This document shows positions 28,489-39,121 of a stretch of 64,000 nt of DNA, one piece after another. This DNA is from Sphingomicrobium arenosum. Its GTDB lineage: Bacteria > Pseudomonadota > Alphaproteobacteria > Sphingomonadales > Sphingomonadaceae. The notes beneath the pieces were generated by a model. It was not told the DNA's origin. It was given only the letters and a program-made list of their open reading frames with translations, and searched no databases. Within the stretch, counting starts at the first letter, position 1. Each line of letters starts with the position of its first letter. The DNA lies in the NCBI RefSeq assembly GCF_026157085.1, contig NZ_JANPVN010000001.1:930001-994000 (forward strand), read 5' to 3'. Made by a program: the position numbers and the translations under genes.

Positions 28489-30041
28489 CAGTGGGCCCCA
28501 CCCTCATGATCACTGTCGGCGGCGCCATGGTCGGCCACCACCTCGCCCGTGCCCTCGGTCGGGCGGGCGTCAAAATGCGGTTCGGAAGGCTCGATGCGCT
28601 CGAGCAGATAGCCGACATCGTCGCGCATCGGTGCCATGAAGCTCTCGGGATAGATGCCCATCCACATGACCACCGCCGCGATCGGCACCAGCAGCAGCCA
28701 TTCGCGCGTGACGAGGTCGGGCATCGCGGCCGCATCGGCGTTGCGCTGCGTGCCGTAGCACATGCGCCAGTAGAGCCAGAGCATATAGCCCGCCCCCAGG
28801 ATGATGCCGGTCGTCGCGACGATCGCCGCCCAGCTCGACATCTCGTAGGTGCCGACGAGGCTCAGGAATTCGCCGACGAAGCCCGAGGTGCCGGGCAGGC
28901 CGACGCTCGCCATGGTGAACAGCAGGAACAGCACCGCATAGCCCGGCATATTGTCCGCCAGCCCACCGTAACGCGCGATCTCGCGAGTGTGGAGGCGGTC
29001 ATAGACCACGCCGACGCACAGGAAGAGCGCGCCCGAGACGAGGCCGTGGCTGAGCATGACGATGAGGCCGCCCTCGATGCCCTGCCGATTGAAGGCGAAC
29101 AGGCCGAAGGTGACGAACGCCATATGCGCGACCGAGCTGTAGGCGATGAGCTTCTTCATGTCCTTTTGCACCAGCGCGACAAGGCTGGTGTAGACCACCG
29201 CGATCCCGCTCAGGATGAAGACCAGCGGCACGAAGGTCGCGCTTGCATCGGGGAACATCGGCAGGCTGAAACGGATGAAGCCGTAACCGCCCATCTTCAA
29301 GAGCACGCCCGCAAGGATCACCGACCCGGCAGTCGGCGCTTGGACGTGCGCGTCGGGCAACCAGGTGTGTACCGGCCACATCGGCATCTTCACCGCAAAG
29401 CTGGCGAAGAAAGCGAGCCACAGCCACCATTGCACGCTGGCGGGAAAGTCGGTTTCCATCAGCACCGGGATGCTCGTCGTCCCCGTTTCGAGGATCATGT
29501 AGAGCATCGCGATCAGCATCAGCACCGAGCCGAACAGCGTGTAGAGGAAGAACTTGTACGCCGCCTTGATCTTCTCCGCACCGCCCCAGATGCCGATGAC
29601 GAGGTACATCGGAATGAGGCCGCCCTCGAAGAAGATGTAGAAGAGGAGCAGGTCCTGCGCGGTGAACACGCCGATGATGAGCGCCTCGATCCACAGGAAG
29701 GCGCTCATATATTCGGGGACGCGGCGCGTGATCGCCTGCCAGCTCGCCCCGATGCAGATCGGCATGAGGAAGACGCTCAGCATGATGAGCATCAGCGCGA
29801 TGCCGTCGATGCCAAGCGCCCAGGCCGGGGTCATCCCCCCGCCGCCCAGCGACACGAACTCGGTGAACTGCCAGCGATCCCCGCCGACCTCGAAGGCGCT
29901 CCACAGCCAGATGCCGAGCACGAGGTTCACCAGCGTCGCCAGCAATGCCGTCCAGCGCGCGGCATTCGCGCCCATGAACAGCACCGCGATCCCCGCAAGC
30001 GCGGGAACGGCGATCAACGTCGAGAGAATGGGAAAGTCCAT
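28488..30041 (-). CDS. nuoM: NADH-quinone oxidoreductase subunit M
   Basis: 517-residue antiporter-like proton-pumping subunit of complex I, with about 14 membrane helices, FLWIEALIIGVFTAQDLLLFY, and HTWLPDAHVQAPTAGSVILAG. The ATG at 30041 shares one base with the nuoL TGA and is preferred over an upstream GTG at 30053. A His/Asp/Glu-rich hydrophilic tail ends the protein. Confidence 0.96.
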   Translation of the reverse strand: MDFPILSTLIAVPALAGIAVLFMGANAARWTALLATLVNLVLGIWLWSAFEVGGDRWQFTEFVSLGGGGMTPAWALGIDGIALMLIMLSVFLMPICIGASWQAITRRVPEYMSAFLWIEALIIGVFTAQDLLLFYIFFEGGLIPMYLVIGIWGGAEKIKAAYKFFLYTLFGSVLMLIAMLYMILETGTTSIPVLMETDFPASVQWWLWLAFFASFAVKMPMWPVHTWLPDAHVQAPTAGSVILAGVLLKMGGYGFIRFSLPMFPDASATFVPLVFILSGIAVVYTSLVALVQKDMKKLIAYSSVAHMAFVTFGLFAFNRQGIEGGLIVMLSHGLVSGALFLCVGVVYDRLHTREIARYGGLADNMPGYAVLFLLFTMASVGLPGTSGFVGEFLSLVGTYEMSSWAAIVATTGIILGAGYMLWLYWRMCYGTQRNADAAAMPDLVTREWLLLVPIAAVVMWMGIYPESFMAPMRDDVGYLLERIEPSEPHFDARPTEGTGEVVADHGAADSDHEGGAH

Positions 30042-32119
30042 CAGTTCGCCCACCAGAAGGCCCAGGTCGCCGCGGCAATGAGGCCGAGCAGCATGACCAG
30101 CGCATAACTATAGAGATACCCCGACTGCAGGCGGGCCGAGAGCCCGTTGCCCCAGTCGACGAGCTTGGCCGCGCCGTGCGGGCCGAAACGGTCGATCGTC
30201 TTCTCGTCGCCGCGCTTCCAGAAGAAGCGGCCGATGGCCAGCGACGGCTTCACGAACAGGAAGTGGTAGAGTTCGTCGAAATACCACTTGTTCTTGAGGA
30301 AGCTGTACAGCCCGCCCGTCGCCGCGACGATCTTCGCCGGCGCGCCCGGATTGCGGATGTAGTTGTTCCACGCAAGCATCAGCCCGATCAGCATGACGAT
30401 GAAAGGCGAGAATTTGACCAGCATCGGCACTTCGTGCGCGGCATGGACGAGATGTTCGTCGTGGACGAGGCTGCTCGCCCAGAAGGCCGCGCCTTCCTCG
30501 ACCCCGAAGAACGGATAATAGAAGACATAGCCCGCCAGCACCGCGCCGAGCGACAAGACGCCGAGCGGGATCAGCATCGACACCGGGCTTTCATGCGGAT
30601 GATAGCCTGCCGTGCCGGTGGGCACGGGCTTGGGCGTGACATCCTCGCTGTCGACATTCTCCTCGTGCGCCGGCGCATCGTGGTGCGCGTCATGCCCGTC
30701 GTGCACGGCGTGCTGGATATGCTCGGAGGCCGCCCAGCGCGGCTTGCCGTAGAAGGTGAGGAAGATGAGGCGCCACGAGTAGAAGCTCGTCAGCAGCGCG
30801 GCGAGCACGCCGATGAAATAGGCGAAGCCCGCGGGCGTCGAGCCCATCGCGGCGGCCGCAAAGGCGCTCTCGATGATCGCGTCCTTCGAGAAGAAGCCCG
30901 CGAAGCCGAAATAGGTGCCGGGGATGCCGACGCCGGTGATCGCCAGCGTGCCGAGCATCATCGCCCAGAAGGTGACCGGGATCTTCTTCCGCAGACCGCC
31001 ATAGTATCGCATGTCCTGCTCGTGGTGCATGGCATGGATGACCGAGCCCGCCCCGAGGAACAAGAGTGCCTTGAAGAAGGCGTGCGTGAACAGGTGGAAC
31101 ATGGCCGCGCCATAGGCGCCGACGCCCGCGGCAAAGAACATGTAACCGAGCTGCGAGCATGTCGAATAAGCGATCACGCGCTTGATGTCGGTCTGGACGA
31201 GGCCAACGGTGGCCGCGAAGATCGCGGTCGCAGCGCCGACATAAGTGACGATGTCCATCGCATAGGGCGCGACCTCGAACAGGGGCGACAGGCGGCACAC
31301 CATGAAGACGCCCGCCGTGACCATCGTCGCGGCGTGAATGAGCGCCGACACCGGCGTCGGGCCTTCCATCGCGTCGGGGAGCCAGGTGTGCAGGCCCAGC
31401 TGCGCCGACTTGCCCATCGCGCCGATGAACAACAGGATGCAGATCAGCGTCAGCGTATCGACGCCCATGCCGGCAAAGCCGATAGTCGAGCCGACCATCG
31501 ACGGCGCAGCCTCGAGGATCGCAGGGATCGACACCGTGCCGAAGACGAGGAAAGCGGCAAAGATGCCGAGCGAAAAGCCGAAGTCGCCGACGCGGTTGAC
31601 GACGAAGGCCTTGATCGCGGCGGCATTGGCCGAGGGCTTGTGATACCAGAAACCGATGAGGAGGTAGGAGGCAAGGCCCACCCCTTCCCAACCGAAGAAC
31701 ATCTGCACCAGGCTGTCGGCGGTCACGAGCATGAGCATCGCGAAGGTGAAGAGCGACAGATAGGCGAAGAAGCGCGGCTGCGAGGGATCCTCGTCCATAT
31801 AGCCCCAGCTGTAGAGGTGGACGAGGCTCGATACCGTCGTCACCACCACCAGCATCACCGCCGTCAGCGTGTCGACGCGCAGCGCCCAGTCGACGCTGAG
31901 GTCGCCCGAATTGATGAAGTCGAGCACCGGCACGACCGTCGCCGTATTGGCGCCCGTCAGGAACCCGATGAAGATCGGCCACGACAACGCGCAGGCGATG
32001 AACAGCGCGCCGGTGGTGACGACCTTGGCCGGCACCTTGCCGATCGCGCGGCCACCGAGGCCGGCAATGATCGCTGCCAAGAGCGGCAGGAAGACAATCA
32101 GGATGATCGAGGTCTGCAT
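30041..32119 (-). CDS. nuoL: NADH-quinone oxidoreductase subunit L
   Basis: 692-residue largest antiporter-like subunit of complex I, whose long C-terminal lateral helix runs along the membrane arm. Conserved segments: [46 protein letters not shown] His-rich cytoplasmic or periplasmic loop occurs near residues 470-495 ([12 protein letters not shown]). Starts eight bases after nuoK. Confidence 0.97.
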   Translation of the reverse strand: MQTSIILIVFLPLLAAIIAGLGGRAIGKVPAKVVTTGALFIACALSWPIFIGFLTGANTATVVPVLDFINSGDLSVDWALRVDTLTAVMLVVVTTVSSLVHLYSWGYMDEDPSQPRFFAYLSLFTFAMLMLVTADSLVQMFFGWEGVGLASYLLIGFWYHKPSANAAAIKAFVVNRVGDFGFSLGIFAAFLVFGTVSIPAILEAAPSMVGSTIGFAGMGVDTLTLICILLFIGAMGKSAQLGLHTWLPDAMEGPTPVSALIHAATMVTAGVFMVCRLSPLFEVAPYAMDIVTYVGAATAIFAATVGLVQTDIKRVIAYSTCSQLGYMFFAAGVGAYGAAMFHLFTHAFFKALLFLGAGSVIHAMHHEQDMRYYGGLRKKIPVTFWAMMLGTLAITGVGIPGTYFGFAGFFSKDAIIESAFAAAAMGSTPAGFAYFIGVLAALLTSFYSWRLIFLTFYGKPRWAASEHIQHAVHDGHDAHHDAPAHEENVDSEDVTPKPVPTGTAGYHPHESPVSMLIPLGVLSLGAVLAGYVFYYPFFGVEEGAAFWASSLVHDEHLVHAAHEVPMLVKFSPFIVMLIGLMLAWNNYIRNPGAPAKIVAATGGLYSFLKNKWYFDELYHFLFVKPSLAIGRFFWKRGDEKTIDRFGPHGAAKLVDWGNGLSARLQSGYLYSYALVMLLGLIAAATWAFWWAN

Positions 32120-32127
32120 GAGGAAGC

Positions 32128-32433
32128 TTAGCCCTTCATCCGGTTGACGTCGTCGACCGCGATCGAACCGCGGCGACGGAAGAAGATGACGAGGATCGCG
32201 AGCCCGATCGCGGCCTCGGCGGCGGCGACGGTCAGCACGAACATGGCGAACACCTGGCCGGTGAGATCACCGAGATAGGCGCTGAAGGCCACGAGGTTGA
32301 TGTTCACCGAAAGAAGGATGAGCTCGATCGCCATCAGCATCAGGATGATGTTGCGGCGATTGAGGAAGATGCCGAGCACGCCGATGGTGAACAGCACCGC
32401 CCCGACGGCGAGATAATGACCAAGTCCGATCAC
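32128..32433 (-). CDS. nuoK: NADH-quinone oxidoreductase subunit K
   Basis: 101-residue, three-helix subunit of complex I. The conserved core [19 protein letters not shown] carries the key membrane Glu. Start is GTG at 32433 ([14 protein letters not shown]), which gives the standard length; a longer frame starting in the repeat element upstream is an artefact. It is separated from nuoJ by 130 bases holding a pair of palindromic repeats, unlike the other tightly packed nuo genes. Confidence 0.95.
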   Translation of the reverse strand: MIGLGHYLAVGAVLFTIGVLGIFLNRRNIILMLMAIELILLSVNINLVAFSAYLGDLTGQVFAMFVLTVAAAEAAIGLAILVIFFRRRGSIAVDDVNRMKG

Positions 32434-32450
32434 AGCTGCCCCCCTTCGAC

Positions 32451-32547
32451 CGTCATCCCAGCGAAGGCTGGGATCCATGTCGGCTCGATCGCACCACGTG
32501 CGGCGTCAGCTGCACTGGCATGGGCCCCAGCCTGCGATGGGGCGACA
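32451..32547. repeat. Inverted pair of REP-like palindromic elements between nuoJ and nuoK
   Basis: Unit A at 32451-32480 and unit B, in opposite orientation, at 32517-32547, 36 bases apart. Each ~30-base unit holds its own hairpin (CCCAGC-GAAG-GCTGGG in A) flanked by CGTC on one side and CATG on the other. The same unit occurs at 52170-52265 (pair) and 59281-59310 (single). This is the arrangement of a REPIN. It sits inside the transcribed nuo operon. Confidence 0.8.
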
Positions 32548-32563
32548 ATGTTCTGAATGAAGC

Positions 32564-33169
32564 TCACAGCTCCACCCCCTTGCCGCTTTCCGGCTGCTTG
32601 AGCACCACCGCTTCCTCGGGACGACGGCGGTTCTGCTTGTCGATATTCTGCGGACGCGCATCGCCGCGCGAACGGTGCGTCAGCACGATCGCGCCGATCA
32701 TGGCGACCAGCAGGATCAGCCCCGACAGTTCGAACGGCACGAGGTATCGCCCGTAGAGCAATTCGCCCATGGCGACGATGTTGGACTGCTCGATCGGCGG
32801 CGGCGCATCGGCAATGACCGGCCCCGCCTGCCCCGCGATGACCGCGATGCCCATTTCGGCGAGCAGCACCAGCGCGATCAGGATGCCGAACGGCAAATTC
32901 TGCGTGAAGCCCGAACGCAGCTGCGCGAAGTCCACGTCGAGCATCATGACGATGAACAGGAACAGCACCGCGACCGCGCCGACATAGACGAGGATCACGA
33001 GGATCGCGATGAATTCGGCGCCGAGCAGGATCATCAGACCCGCCGCGTTGAAGAAGGTGACGATCAGCCACAGGACGCTGTGCACGGGATTGCGCGCGAA
33101 CACGACCAGCAACGCCGAGATGATGGCGAGGCTGGCGAACAGCGTGAAGACGAGGGATGCTAGGGTCAT
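32564..33169 (-). CDS. nuoJ: NADH-quinone oxidoreductase subunit J
   Basis: 201-residue membrane subunit of complex I with five helices in the first ~165 residues. The conserved third-helix segment ILVYVGAVAVLFLFIVMML, which undergoes conformational change in known structures, is intact. A hydrophilic ~35-residue tail follows. 21 bases after nuoI; followed by the repeat pair. Confidence 0.95.
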   Translation of the reverse strand: MTLASLVFTLFASLAIISALLVVFARNPVHSVLWLIVTFFNAAGLMILLGAEFIAILVILVYVGAVAVLFLFIVMMLDVDFAQLRSGFTQNLPFGILIALVLLAEMGIAVIAGQAGPVIADAPPPIEQSNIVAMGELLYGRYLVPFELSGLILLVAMIGAIVLTHRSRGDARPQNIDKQNRRRPEEAVVLKQPESGKGVEL

Positions 33170-33190
33170 GATGTCCTTGTTTCCGCGCCG

Positions 33191-33673
33191 TTAGCGATAG
33201 GCCGCATCGGCGGCAAGGTTGGCAGCGATCGCCGCTTCCCACTTGTCGCCATTCTCGAGCAGCTTGGCCTTGTCGTAATAGAGTTCCTCGCGCGTCTCGG
33301 TCGCGAACTCGAGATTGGGGCCTTCCACGATCGCATCGACCGGGCAGGCTTCCTGGCACAGGCCGCAATAGATGCACTTCACCATGTCGATGTCGTAGCG
33401 CGTCGTGCGGCGGCTGTTGTCCTCGCGCGGCTCGGCCTCGATGGTGATCGCCTGCGCGGGGCAGATCGCCTCACACAGCTTGCAGGCGATGCAGCGCTCT
33501 TCCCCGTTGGGATAGCGACGCAATGCATGCTCGCCGCGAAAGCGCGGGCTCTGCGGCGTTTTCTCATAGGGATAGTTGATGGTCGCCTTGGGCTTGAAGA
33601 AATACTTCAGCGTCAGGACGTGCGCCTTCAGAAATTCCCACAGGGTGAAGGACTTGATGGCGTGGGCGATCAC
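33191..33673 (-). CDS. nuoI: NADH-quinone oxidoreductase subunit I
   Basis: 160-residue ferredoxin-like subunit carrying clusters N6a and N6b. Two CxxCxxCxxxCP motifs are visible: Cys61/64/67/71 and Cys100/103/106/110. Start is GTG at 33673, overlapping the nuoH TGA by four bases (GTGA); upstream in-frame sequence is nuoH in another frame. Confidence 0.95.
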   Translation of the reverse strand: MIAHAIKSFTLWEFLKAHVLTLKYFFKPKATINYPYEKTPQSPRFRGEHALRRYPNGEERCIACKLCEAICPAQAITIEAEPREDNSRRTTRYDIDMVKCIYCGLCQEACPVDAIVEGPNLEFATETREELYYDKAKLLENGDKWEAAIAANLAADAAYR

Positions 33674-34725
33674 AGCGCACCTCCGGAATAACGCGTCAGC
33701 ATGAGATAGCCCGAAACGAGCATGACGAAGAGGATCGACAGCGGCAGGAAGATCTTCCACCCGAGCCGCATCAGCTGGTCGTAGCGATACCTCGGCACGG
33801 TCGCCTTCACCCACCCGAAGACGAAGAAGAAGAACAGGATCTTGGCGAACAGCCAGACGATCCCCGGCACCCAGTAGAGGAACTCTACCTCGACCGGCGG
33901 CAGGAACCCGCCCCAGAAGAGGATGGCGTTCAGCGCGCACATCAAGAGCACGTTGGCATATTCGCCGAGCCAGAAGAGCGCGAAGCTCATCGATGAATAT
34001 TCGGTCTGGTGCCCCGCGACCAATTCGCTCTCCGCCTCGACGAGGTCGAACGGGGTGCGGAAGGTCTCGGCCATCGAGGAGATGAGGAACACCACCGCCA
34101 TCGGGAAGAGCAGCGGCGAGAAGCCGAAGCCGTTGAGGAAGCCCAGCGCGAAGCCCTTCTGCGCGAGGACGATCTCTGTCATGTTGAAGCTGTTCGCCCA
34201 GAGCACGACGCAGATGATGACGAAGCCCAGGGAAACTTCGTAGCTGACCATCTGCGCGGCGGCGCGCAGCGCCGAGAAGAACGGGTACTTCGAGTTGGAC
34301 GCCCAGCCCGCGATAATCACGCCATAAACGCCGATCGAGCCGATCGCGAGGATGTAGAGCAGCCCGATATTAAGGTCGGCCAGCACCACGCCGACATCGA
34401 ACGGCACCACCGCCCAGACGAGCAACGCGACCGTGAAGGTGATGATCGGGGCGATGAGAAACAGCGCCTTGTTGGCGCTCGCGGGGATGATGGTTTCCTT
34501 GAGGAAAACCTTCAAACCGTCGGCAAAGCTCTGGAGGAGCCCGAACGGCCCGACAACGTTGGGCCCGCGCCGCAGCGCGATGGCGGCCCAGATCTTGCGC
34601 TCGGCATAGATGATCATCGCCACCGCCAGCATCAGCGGCAGCGCGATGGCAAGGATGCCGATCATGTTGGCGATGAACCAGGCCCAGCCATGGCTCATGC
34701 CCAGACTTTCGAACCAGGCGGTCAT
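33670..34725 (-). CDS. nuoH: NADH-quinone oxidoreductase subunit H
   Basis: 351-residue membrane subunit that helps form the quinone chamber between the peripheral and membrane arms. Conserved: [32 protein letters not shown] and [25 protein letters not shown] split across the chain. The start at 34725 overlaps the nuoG TGA by four bases (ATGA). Confidence 0.97.
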   Translation of the reverse strand: MTAWFESLGMSHGWAWFIANMIGILAIALPLMLAVAMIIYAERKIWAAIALRRGPNVVGPFGLLQSFADGLKVFLKETIIPASANKALFLIAPIITFTVALLVWAVVPFDVGVVLADLNIGLLYILAIGSIGVYGVIIAGWASNSKYPFFSALRAAAQMVSYEVSLGFVIICVVLWANSFNMTEIVLAQKGFALGFLNGFGFSPLLFPMAVVFLISSMAETFRTPFDLVEAESELVAGHQTEYSSMSFALFWLGEYANVLLMCALNAILFWGGFLPPVEVEFLYWVPGIVWLFAKILFFFFVFGWVKATVPRYRYDQLMRLGWKIFLPLSILFVMLVSGYLMLTRYSGGAL

Positions 34726-36737
34726 TCCGCGGCCTCCGCGATGGTTTCGCCATGCACCAGCTCGGCCGAGCAGGCGTTCATCGTCGGACTGTGACGACAA
34801 ATGGCATTGGTGAGATAATAGTCGCTGATCGGATAGAGGATCGCGCCCTCGCCCTTCGCCGGGATCGACGGCGGGCTGAACGGCAGATCGACGACCACGC
34901 CCTCATCCACCCCCAGCGCGGGCACGTCCTTCACCATCGCGGCGCGCAGCTGCGAAAGGTTGTCGAACGGCAACGTCTTGCCGGTGAGGTCCGAGACGGC
35001 GCGAAAGATCGACCAGTCCTCGCGGGCATCGCCCGGCGCGAAACAGGCCTTTTCCGAACGCTGCACGCGCCCTTCCACATTGACATAGGTGCCATGCTTT
35101 TCCGCCGGCGCCGCTCCCGGCAGCACGAGGTCGGCAAGCCGCGCCCCCTTGTCGCCATGATGACCGACATAAACCTTGAAGGCCTTGGGGAAGGCATCGG
35201 CACTGACTTCGTCGGCGCCCAGGAGGATCACCATCTTGGGCTTGGCCTCGATGATCCCCGCCATACCCTTCTCGTTGGCAAAGCCGAGCATCAGGCCGGC
35301 CATCCGCGAAGCGGCGGTGTGGAGCGTGTTATAGCCGTTCCACCCGTCCTTGATGACATTGAGCGAATGCGCCGCGGCATGGGCATCACCCTGTCCGCCC
35401 GCCGCCAGCACCGCCGGCCCCGTGATGAAGACAGGCTTCGCAGCCGCCTTGAACGCATCCTTGACCGCTTTGGGCAGCTTGCCGAGCGCCTTCAGATCCT
35501 CGCCGATCCACTCGACCGGATAGCCGAGATCGACCTCAGGCCCGACGCCAAACACCTTGGCCCCGCGGCGCACGGCCTTGCGCACGCGCGTGTTGATCAG
35601 CGGCGCTTCCCAGCGAAGGTTCGTGCCCGCAAGGAAGATCGCATCGGCATTTTCCACCTCGCCGATCGGCGTGTTGAACCGCACGCTGCCAAGATCGGAG
35701 ACGTCATAGTCCATCCCCGTCTGGCGGCCTTCCAGCAGCGTCGACTTCTGCGACTTCAAAAGCGCCTTGGCGGCATACATGGTCTCGGCATCGAGCAGGT
35801 CGCCCGCAATCGCCGCGACCTTGGTCTTCGCCTCGCCAAGCTTGTCGGCGAACAGCTGGAGCGCCTCGCCCCAATCGGCGGCGCGGAGCTTCCCATTCTC
35901 GCGGATCCACGGGCGATCGAGACGCCCGCGCACCAGCGCGTCGACATGGTGACGGCCCTTGTCCGACAGCCACTCCTCGTTGACGTCGTCGTTGATGCGC
36001 GGCAGCACCCGCATCACCTGCCGCCCGCGCACTTCGTAACGGATGTTCGAGCCGACCGCGTCCATCACGTCCACGCCCGGGACCTTCTTCAGCTCCCACG
36101 GCCGCGCCTCATAGCTGTACGGCTTGCTCATCAGCGCGCCGACCGGGCACAGGTCATGCAGGTTGCCGGAAAGCTCGCTGGTCAGCGCCTTTTCGAGATA
36201 GGTCGTGATCTGGCTGTCCTCGCCGCGGAAATACATGCCCATCTCGGGCGTACCCGCGACCTCCTCGGCAAAGCGCACGCAGCGGGTGCACTGGATGCAT
36301 CGGGTCATCGCCGTCTTGACGATCGGACCCATATATTTGTCCTCGACCGCGCGCTTGTTCTCGTCATAGCGCGAGGTGCCGCGACCATAGCTCATCGCCT
36401 GGTCCTGAAGGTCGCATTCGCCGCCCTGGTCGCAGATCGGGCAGTCGAGCGGATGGTTGATGAGGAGGAACTCCATCACCCCTTCGCGCGCCTTCTTGAC
36501 CATCGGCGTATCGGTGCGGATTTCCTGCCCCTCGGCGGCGGGCAGCGCACAGCTTGCCTGCGGCTTGGGCGGCCCCGGCTTCACCTCGACGAGGCACATG
36601 CGGCAGTTGCCCGCGATGGTGAGGCGTTCGTGATAGCAGAAGCGCGGGATTTCCTTGCCCGCAAGCTCGCACGCCTGCAGCACGGTCGCGCCCTGCGGGA
36701 CCTCGAGTTCGACGCCGTCGACGGTTACCTTAGGCAT
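34722..36737 (-). CDS. nuoG: NADH-quinone oxidoreductase subunit G
   Basis: 671-residue subunit of the NADH-dehydrogenase arm. The N-terminal 2Fe-2S domain ([18 protein letters not shown]), the His-Cys3 cluster region ([18 protein letters not shown]), and a 4Fe-4S set ([10 protein letters not shown] ... [11 protein letters not shown]) lie within the first ~210 residues. A molybdopterin-oxidoreductase-like region without metal cofactor follows. The start shares a base with the 41-residue ORF upstream (TAATG). Confidence 0.96.
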   Translation of the reverse strand: MPKVTVDGVELEVPQGATVLQACELAGKEIPRFCYHERLTIAGNCRMCLVEVKPGPPKPQASCALPAAEGQEIRTDTPMVKKAREGVMEFLLINHPLDCPICDQGGECDLQDQAMSYGRGTSRYDENKRAVEDKYMGPIVKTAMTRCIQCTRCVRFAEEVAGTPEMGMYFRGEDSQITTYLEKALTSELSGNLHDLCPVGALMSKPYSYEARPWELKKVPGVDVMDAVGSNIRYEVRGRQVMRVLPRINDDVNEEWLSDKGRHHVDALVRGRLDRPWIRENGKLRAADWGEALQLFADKLGEAKTKVAAIAGDLLDAETMYAAKALLKSQKSTLLEGRQTGMDYDVSDLGSVRFNTPIGEVENADAIFLAGTNLRWEAPLINTRVRKAVRRGAKVFGVGPEVDLGYPVEWIGEDLKALGKLPKAVKDAFKAAAKPVFITGPAVLAAGGQGDAHAAAHSLNVIKDGWNGYNTLHTAASRMAGLMLGFANEKGMAGIIEAKPKMVILLGADEVSADAFPKAFKVYVGHHGDKGARLADLVLPGAAPAEKHGTYVNVEGRVQRSEKACFAPGDAREDWSIFRAVSDLTGKTLPFDNLSQLRAAMVKDVPALGVDEGVVVDLPFSPPSIPAKGEGAILYPISDYYLTNAICRHSPTMNACSAELVHGETIAEAAE

Positions 36738-36862
36738 TAGTCGCTTCCCGGCCCTTCATTGATATTGCGAGTGGGGTCCGGCTTCGGCGGATCCCGGAAG
36801 ATTAAAAACATGAGCGCGCCCATCCCGAGGACAACGGCGGCTAGGATAAGAATACCCGTCAT
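36737..36862 (-). CDS. 41-residue membrane micro-protein between nuoF and nuoG
   Basis: Small ORF with an N-terminal membrane helix ([20 protein letters not shown]) and a short Pro/Asp-rich tail ([11 protein letters not shown]). The ATG overlaps the nuoF TGA by four bases (ATGA) and the TAA overlaps the nuoG ATG by one base, so it is locked into the operon by coupling at both ends. This is good evidence that it is translated. No recognised family. It could be an accessory or assembly protein for complex I, or a spacer that couples nuoF to nuoG translation (inference). Confidence 0.7.
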   Translation of the reverse strand: MTGILILAAVVLGMGALMFLIFRDPPKPDPTRNINEGPGSD

Positions 36863-38163
36863 TCCGCTGCCTCCTGGACGCCGCCATGCTCGTGGATGCG
36901 GCGTTCGAGTTCGGGACGGAAGTGTTTGATCAGGCCCTGGATCGGCCAGGCGGCAGCATCGCCCAGCGCGCAGATGGTGTGGCCCTCGACCTGCTTGGTG
37001 ACGTCGTAGAGACGGTCGATGGTGCCGACCTCGGCATCGCCTTCGACCAGCTTCTCCATCGTGCGCCACATCCAGCCCGTGCCTTCGCGGCACGGCGTGC
37101 ACTGGCCGCAGCTCTCATGCTTGTAGAAGTAGGAAATCCGGCTGATCGCCTTCACGATATCCGTGCTCTTGTCCATGACGATGACGGCGGCCGTACCAAG
37201 GCCCGAGCCCTGCTCCTTCAACCCGTCGAAATCCATCGGACAATCCATGATGTCCTTGGCCGGCACCAGCGGGACCGACGAGCCGCCGGGGATGACGGCG
37301 AGGAGGTTGTCCCACCCGCCGCGGATGCCGCCGCAATGCTTCTCGATCAGCTCGCGGAAGGGGATGCTCATCGCTTCCTCGACCACGCAGGGCTTTTCCA
37401 CGTGCCCGCTGATCTGGAACAGCTTCGTGCCGTGGTTGTTCTCGCGCCCGAAGCTCTTGAACCACGCCGCGCCGCGGCGAAGGATCGTCGGCACGACCGC
37501 GATCGATTCCACATTGTTGACCGTCGTCGGACAGCCATAGAGGCCCGCCCCTGCCGGGAACGGCGGCTTCAGCCGCGGCTGACCCTTCTTGCCCTCGAGG
37601 CTCTCGAGCATCGCGGTTTCTTCGCCGCAGATATAGGCGCCCGCGCCGCGGTGCAGGAACAGGTCGAAGTCATAGCCCGAGCCGCAGGCATTCTTGCCGA
37701 TGAGGCCCGCCGCATAGGCCTCGTCGATCGCCTTCTGCATGGCGATGGCCTCGGCGATATATTCGCCGCGGATGTAGATATAGGCGGCGCGCGCGCGCAT
37801 CGCGAAGCTCGACAGCAGCGCGCCCTCGATCAGCTTGTGCGGATCGTGGCGGATGATCTCGCGGTCCTTGCAGCTGCCCGGCTCGCTCTCATCGGCATTG
37901 ATAACGAGGAAATTGGGACGGCCCGGCTGCGGCTCCTTGGGCATGAAGCTCCACTTCATCCCCGTCGGGAAGCCCGCGCCGCCGCGCCCGCGAAGACCGC
38001 TCGCCTTCACTTCCTCGATGATCGCATCGGGATCGCGCTTCAGGAGCGTCTTGGTGTCGTCCCAATCACCGCGCGCCTGCGCTTCCTTGAGCCCCGGGCT
38101 CTGGAAGCCATAGACGTTCGTGAAAATCCGATCCTTGTCGCTGAGCGAGGTAATACCGCTCAT
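36859..38163 (-). CDS. nuoF: NADH-quinone oxidoreductase subunit F
   Basis: 434-residue NADH-, FMN- and 4Fe-4S-binding subunit. Seen: [13 protein letters not shown] (NADH), [14 protein letters not shown] and [13 protein letters not shown] (FMN region), and the N3 cluster motif [15 protein letters not shown]. The start at 38163 overlaps the stop of the preceding small ORF by one base. Confidence 0.97.
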   Translation of the reverse strand: MSGITSLSDKDRIFTNVYGFQSPGLKEAQARGDWDDTKTLLKRDPDAIIEEVKASGLRGRGGAGFPTGMKWSFMPKEPQPGRPNFLVINADESEPGSCKDREIIRHDPHKLIEGALLSSFAMRARAAYIYIRGEYIAEAIAMQKAIDEAYAAGLIGKNACGSGYDFDLFLHRGAGAYICGEETAMLESLEGKKGQPRLKPPFPAGAGLYGCPTTVNNVESIAVVPTILRRGAAWFKSFGRENNHGTKLFQISGHVEKPCVVEEAMSIPFRELIEKHCGGIRGGWDNLLAVIPGGSSVPLVPAKDIMDCPMDFDGLKEQGSGLGTAAVIVMDKSTDIVKAISRISYFYKHESCGQCTPCREGTGWMWRTMEKLVEGDAEVGTIDRLYDVTKQVEGHTICALGDAAAWPIQGLIKHFRPELERRIHEHGGVQEAAE

Positions 38164-38309
38164 CACTTCTTCTCCAGCATCTTGGTCGCGCCGACATAGA
38201 GCAGGCCGGCGAGGACGATCCCGACGATCAGTCCGAACACATTCTTGAGGATCCACAGCGCGAGCATCAGGCCGAGGATGGCCGCCACGATCTTGATGAT
38301 CTGGTTCAT
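38163..38309 (-). CDS. 48-residue membrane micro-protein upstream of nuoF
   Basis: [16 protein letters not shown]... is almost entirely hydrophobic through residue ~43, then a basic tail (ATKMLEKK). A Lys/Asn hinge near residue 21 could allow two short helices. It starts by one-base overlap with the preceding small ORF (a second ATG three bases earlier gives ATGA coupling) and ends by one-base overlap with nuoF. No family recognised; too short for most gene finders. Coupled placement supports real translation. Confidence 0.65.
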   Translation of the reverse strand: MNQIIKIVAAILGLMLALWILKNVFGLIVGIVLAGLLYVGATKMLEKK

Positions 38310-38455
38310 CATAGCGGCACCACTCCCGTCATGAACAACACCCCCACCACGAGGATGAGCGCCACCACGGCGAACTTCACCAGCCCGACGAGGAACCGCC
38401 AGGCGATGAACGCCAGCACCAGCGCGATGAGGATGAAGGTGAAGTTGAGCTCCAC
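38309..38455 (-). CDS. 48-residue membrane micro-protein downstream of nuoE
   Basis: Starts with GTG at 38455, immediately after the nuoE TAA with no spacer base, and runs [18 protein letters not shown], a short Arg/Lys hinge, then a second hydrophobic stretch ending MTGVVPL. Likely one long or two short membrane helices. Its TGA overlaps the next small ORF's ATG. Hydrophobic character plus start/stop coupling on both sides argue for a translated gene; function unknown. Confidence 0.6.
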   Translation of the reverse strand: MELNFTFILIALVLAFIAWRFLVGLVKFAVVALILVVGVLFMTGVVPL

Positions 38456-39121
38456 TTACCACTGCCCCCGATAGTCGTAATTGCGCTCGGTCATCTTCTT
38501 CAGCGTGGTCGGCCCGCCCTCCGGCTCCGACGAGGTGCGCCCGACCTGGCTGCCCACCTTGGGCGTGTCGCCGCGTTCCAGCGCCTCGAGGATCGCGGTC
38601 ATGCTCTCCTCGGTCAGGTCCTCGAAATTGTCGTCGTTGATCTGGACCATCGGCGCATTGGCGCAGGTCCCCATGCACTCGACCTCGGTCAGCGTGAACA
38701 GGCCATCCTCTGTCGTATGGCCCTTCTTCATGCCCTTGGCCTTGCAGGCCTTCATGACATCGTCCGACCCGCGCAGCATGCACGGCGTCGTGCCGCAGAC
38801 CTGGACGTGATATTTCCCGACCGGCACGAGGTTGTACATCGTGTAGAAGCTCGCGACTTCCATCACCTTCACGACCGGCATCGACAGCGCGGTCGCGACG
38901 AACTCGATCACCGGAATGGGCAGCCAGCCTTGGGTATTGGTCATCCGCCCCACCTGCCGCTGGGCAAGGTCGAGGAACGGCAGACAGGCCGACGCCTGAC
39001 GCCCTTCGGGATATTTGGCGAGAATGAACTCGGCCTTGGGTGCGGAGACCTCGTCCCACGCAAACCCACCCCATGTCGCCCGCAATTCGGGCGTGTCGGC
39101 GGCAAAATGACGACCGGCCAT
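38456..39121 (-). CDS. nuoE: NADH-quinone oxidoreductase subunit E
   Basis: 221-residue thioredoxin-fold 2Fe-2S subunit (N1a cluster) of the NADH-oxidising module. Ligand region CGTTPCMLRG ... VECMGTCANAPM gives the four cysteines. The N-terminal ~150 residues match the family. A short extra C-terminal tail continues past residue ~170, as in many alphaproteobacteria. Start 39121 overlaps the stop of the exported ORF upstream (TGATG). Confidence 0.95.
   Translation of the reverse strand: MAGRHFAADTPELRATWGGFAWDEVSAPKAEFILAKYPEGRQASACLPFLDLAQRQVGRMTNTQGWLPIPVIEFVATALSMPVVKVMEVASFYTMYNLVPVGKYHVQVCGTTPCMLRGSDDVMKACKAKGMKKGHTTEDGLFTLTEVECMGTCANAPMVQINDDNFEDLTEESMTAILEALERGDTPKVGSQVGRTSSEPEGGPTTLKKMTERNYDYRGQW

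Noticed and set aside
30176..32131. 651-codon plus-strand frame opposite nuoL
   Set aside because: Antisense to nuoL with highly charged low-complexity product; a codon-bias artefact.
32433..32478. Longer NuoK beginning in the repeat element
   Set aside because: The extra N-terminal residues are encoded by the palindromic repeat, and the GTG at 32433 gives the exact family length.
34752..36740. 662-codon plus-strand frame opposite nuoG
   Set aside because: Antisense shadow of nuoG, whose iron-sulfur motifs are intact on the other strand.
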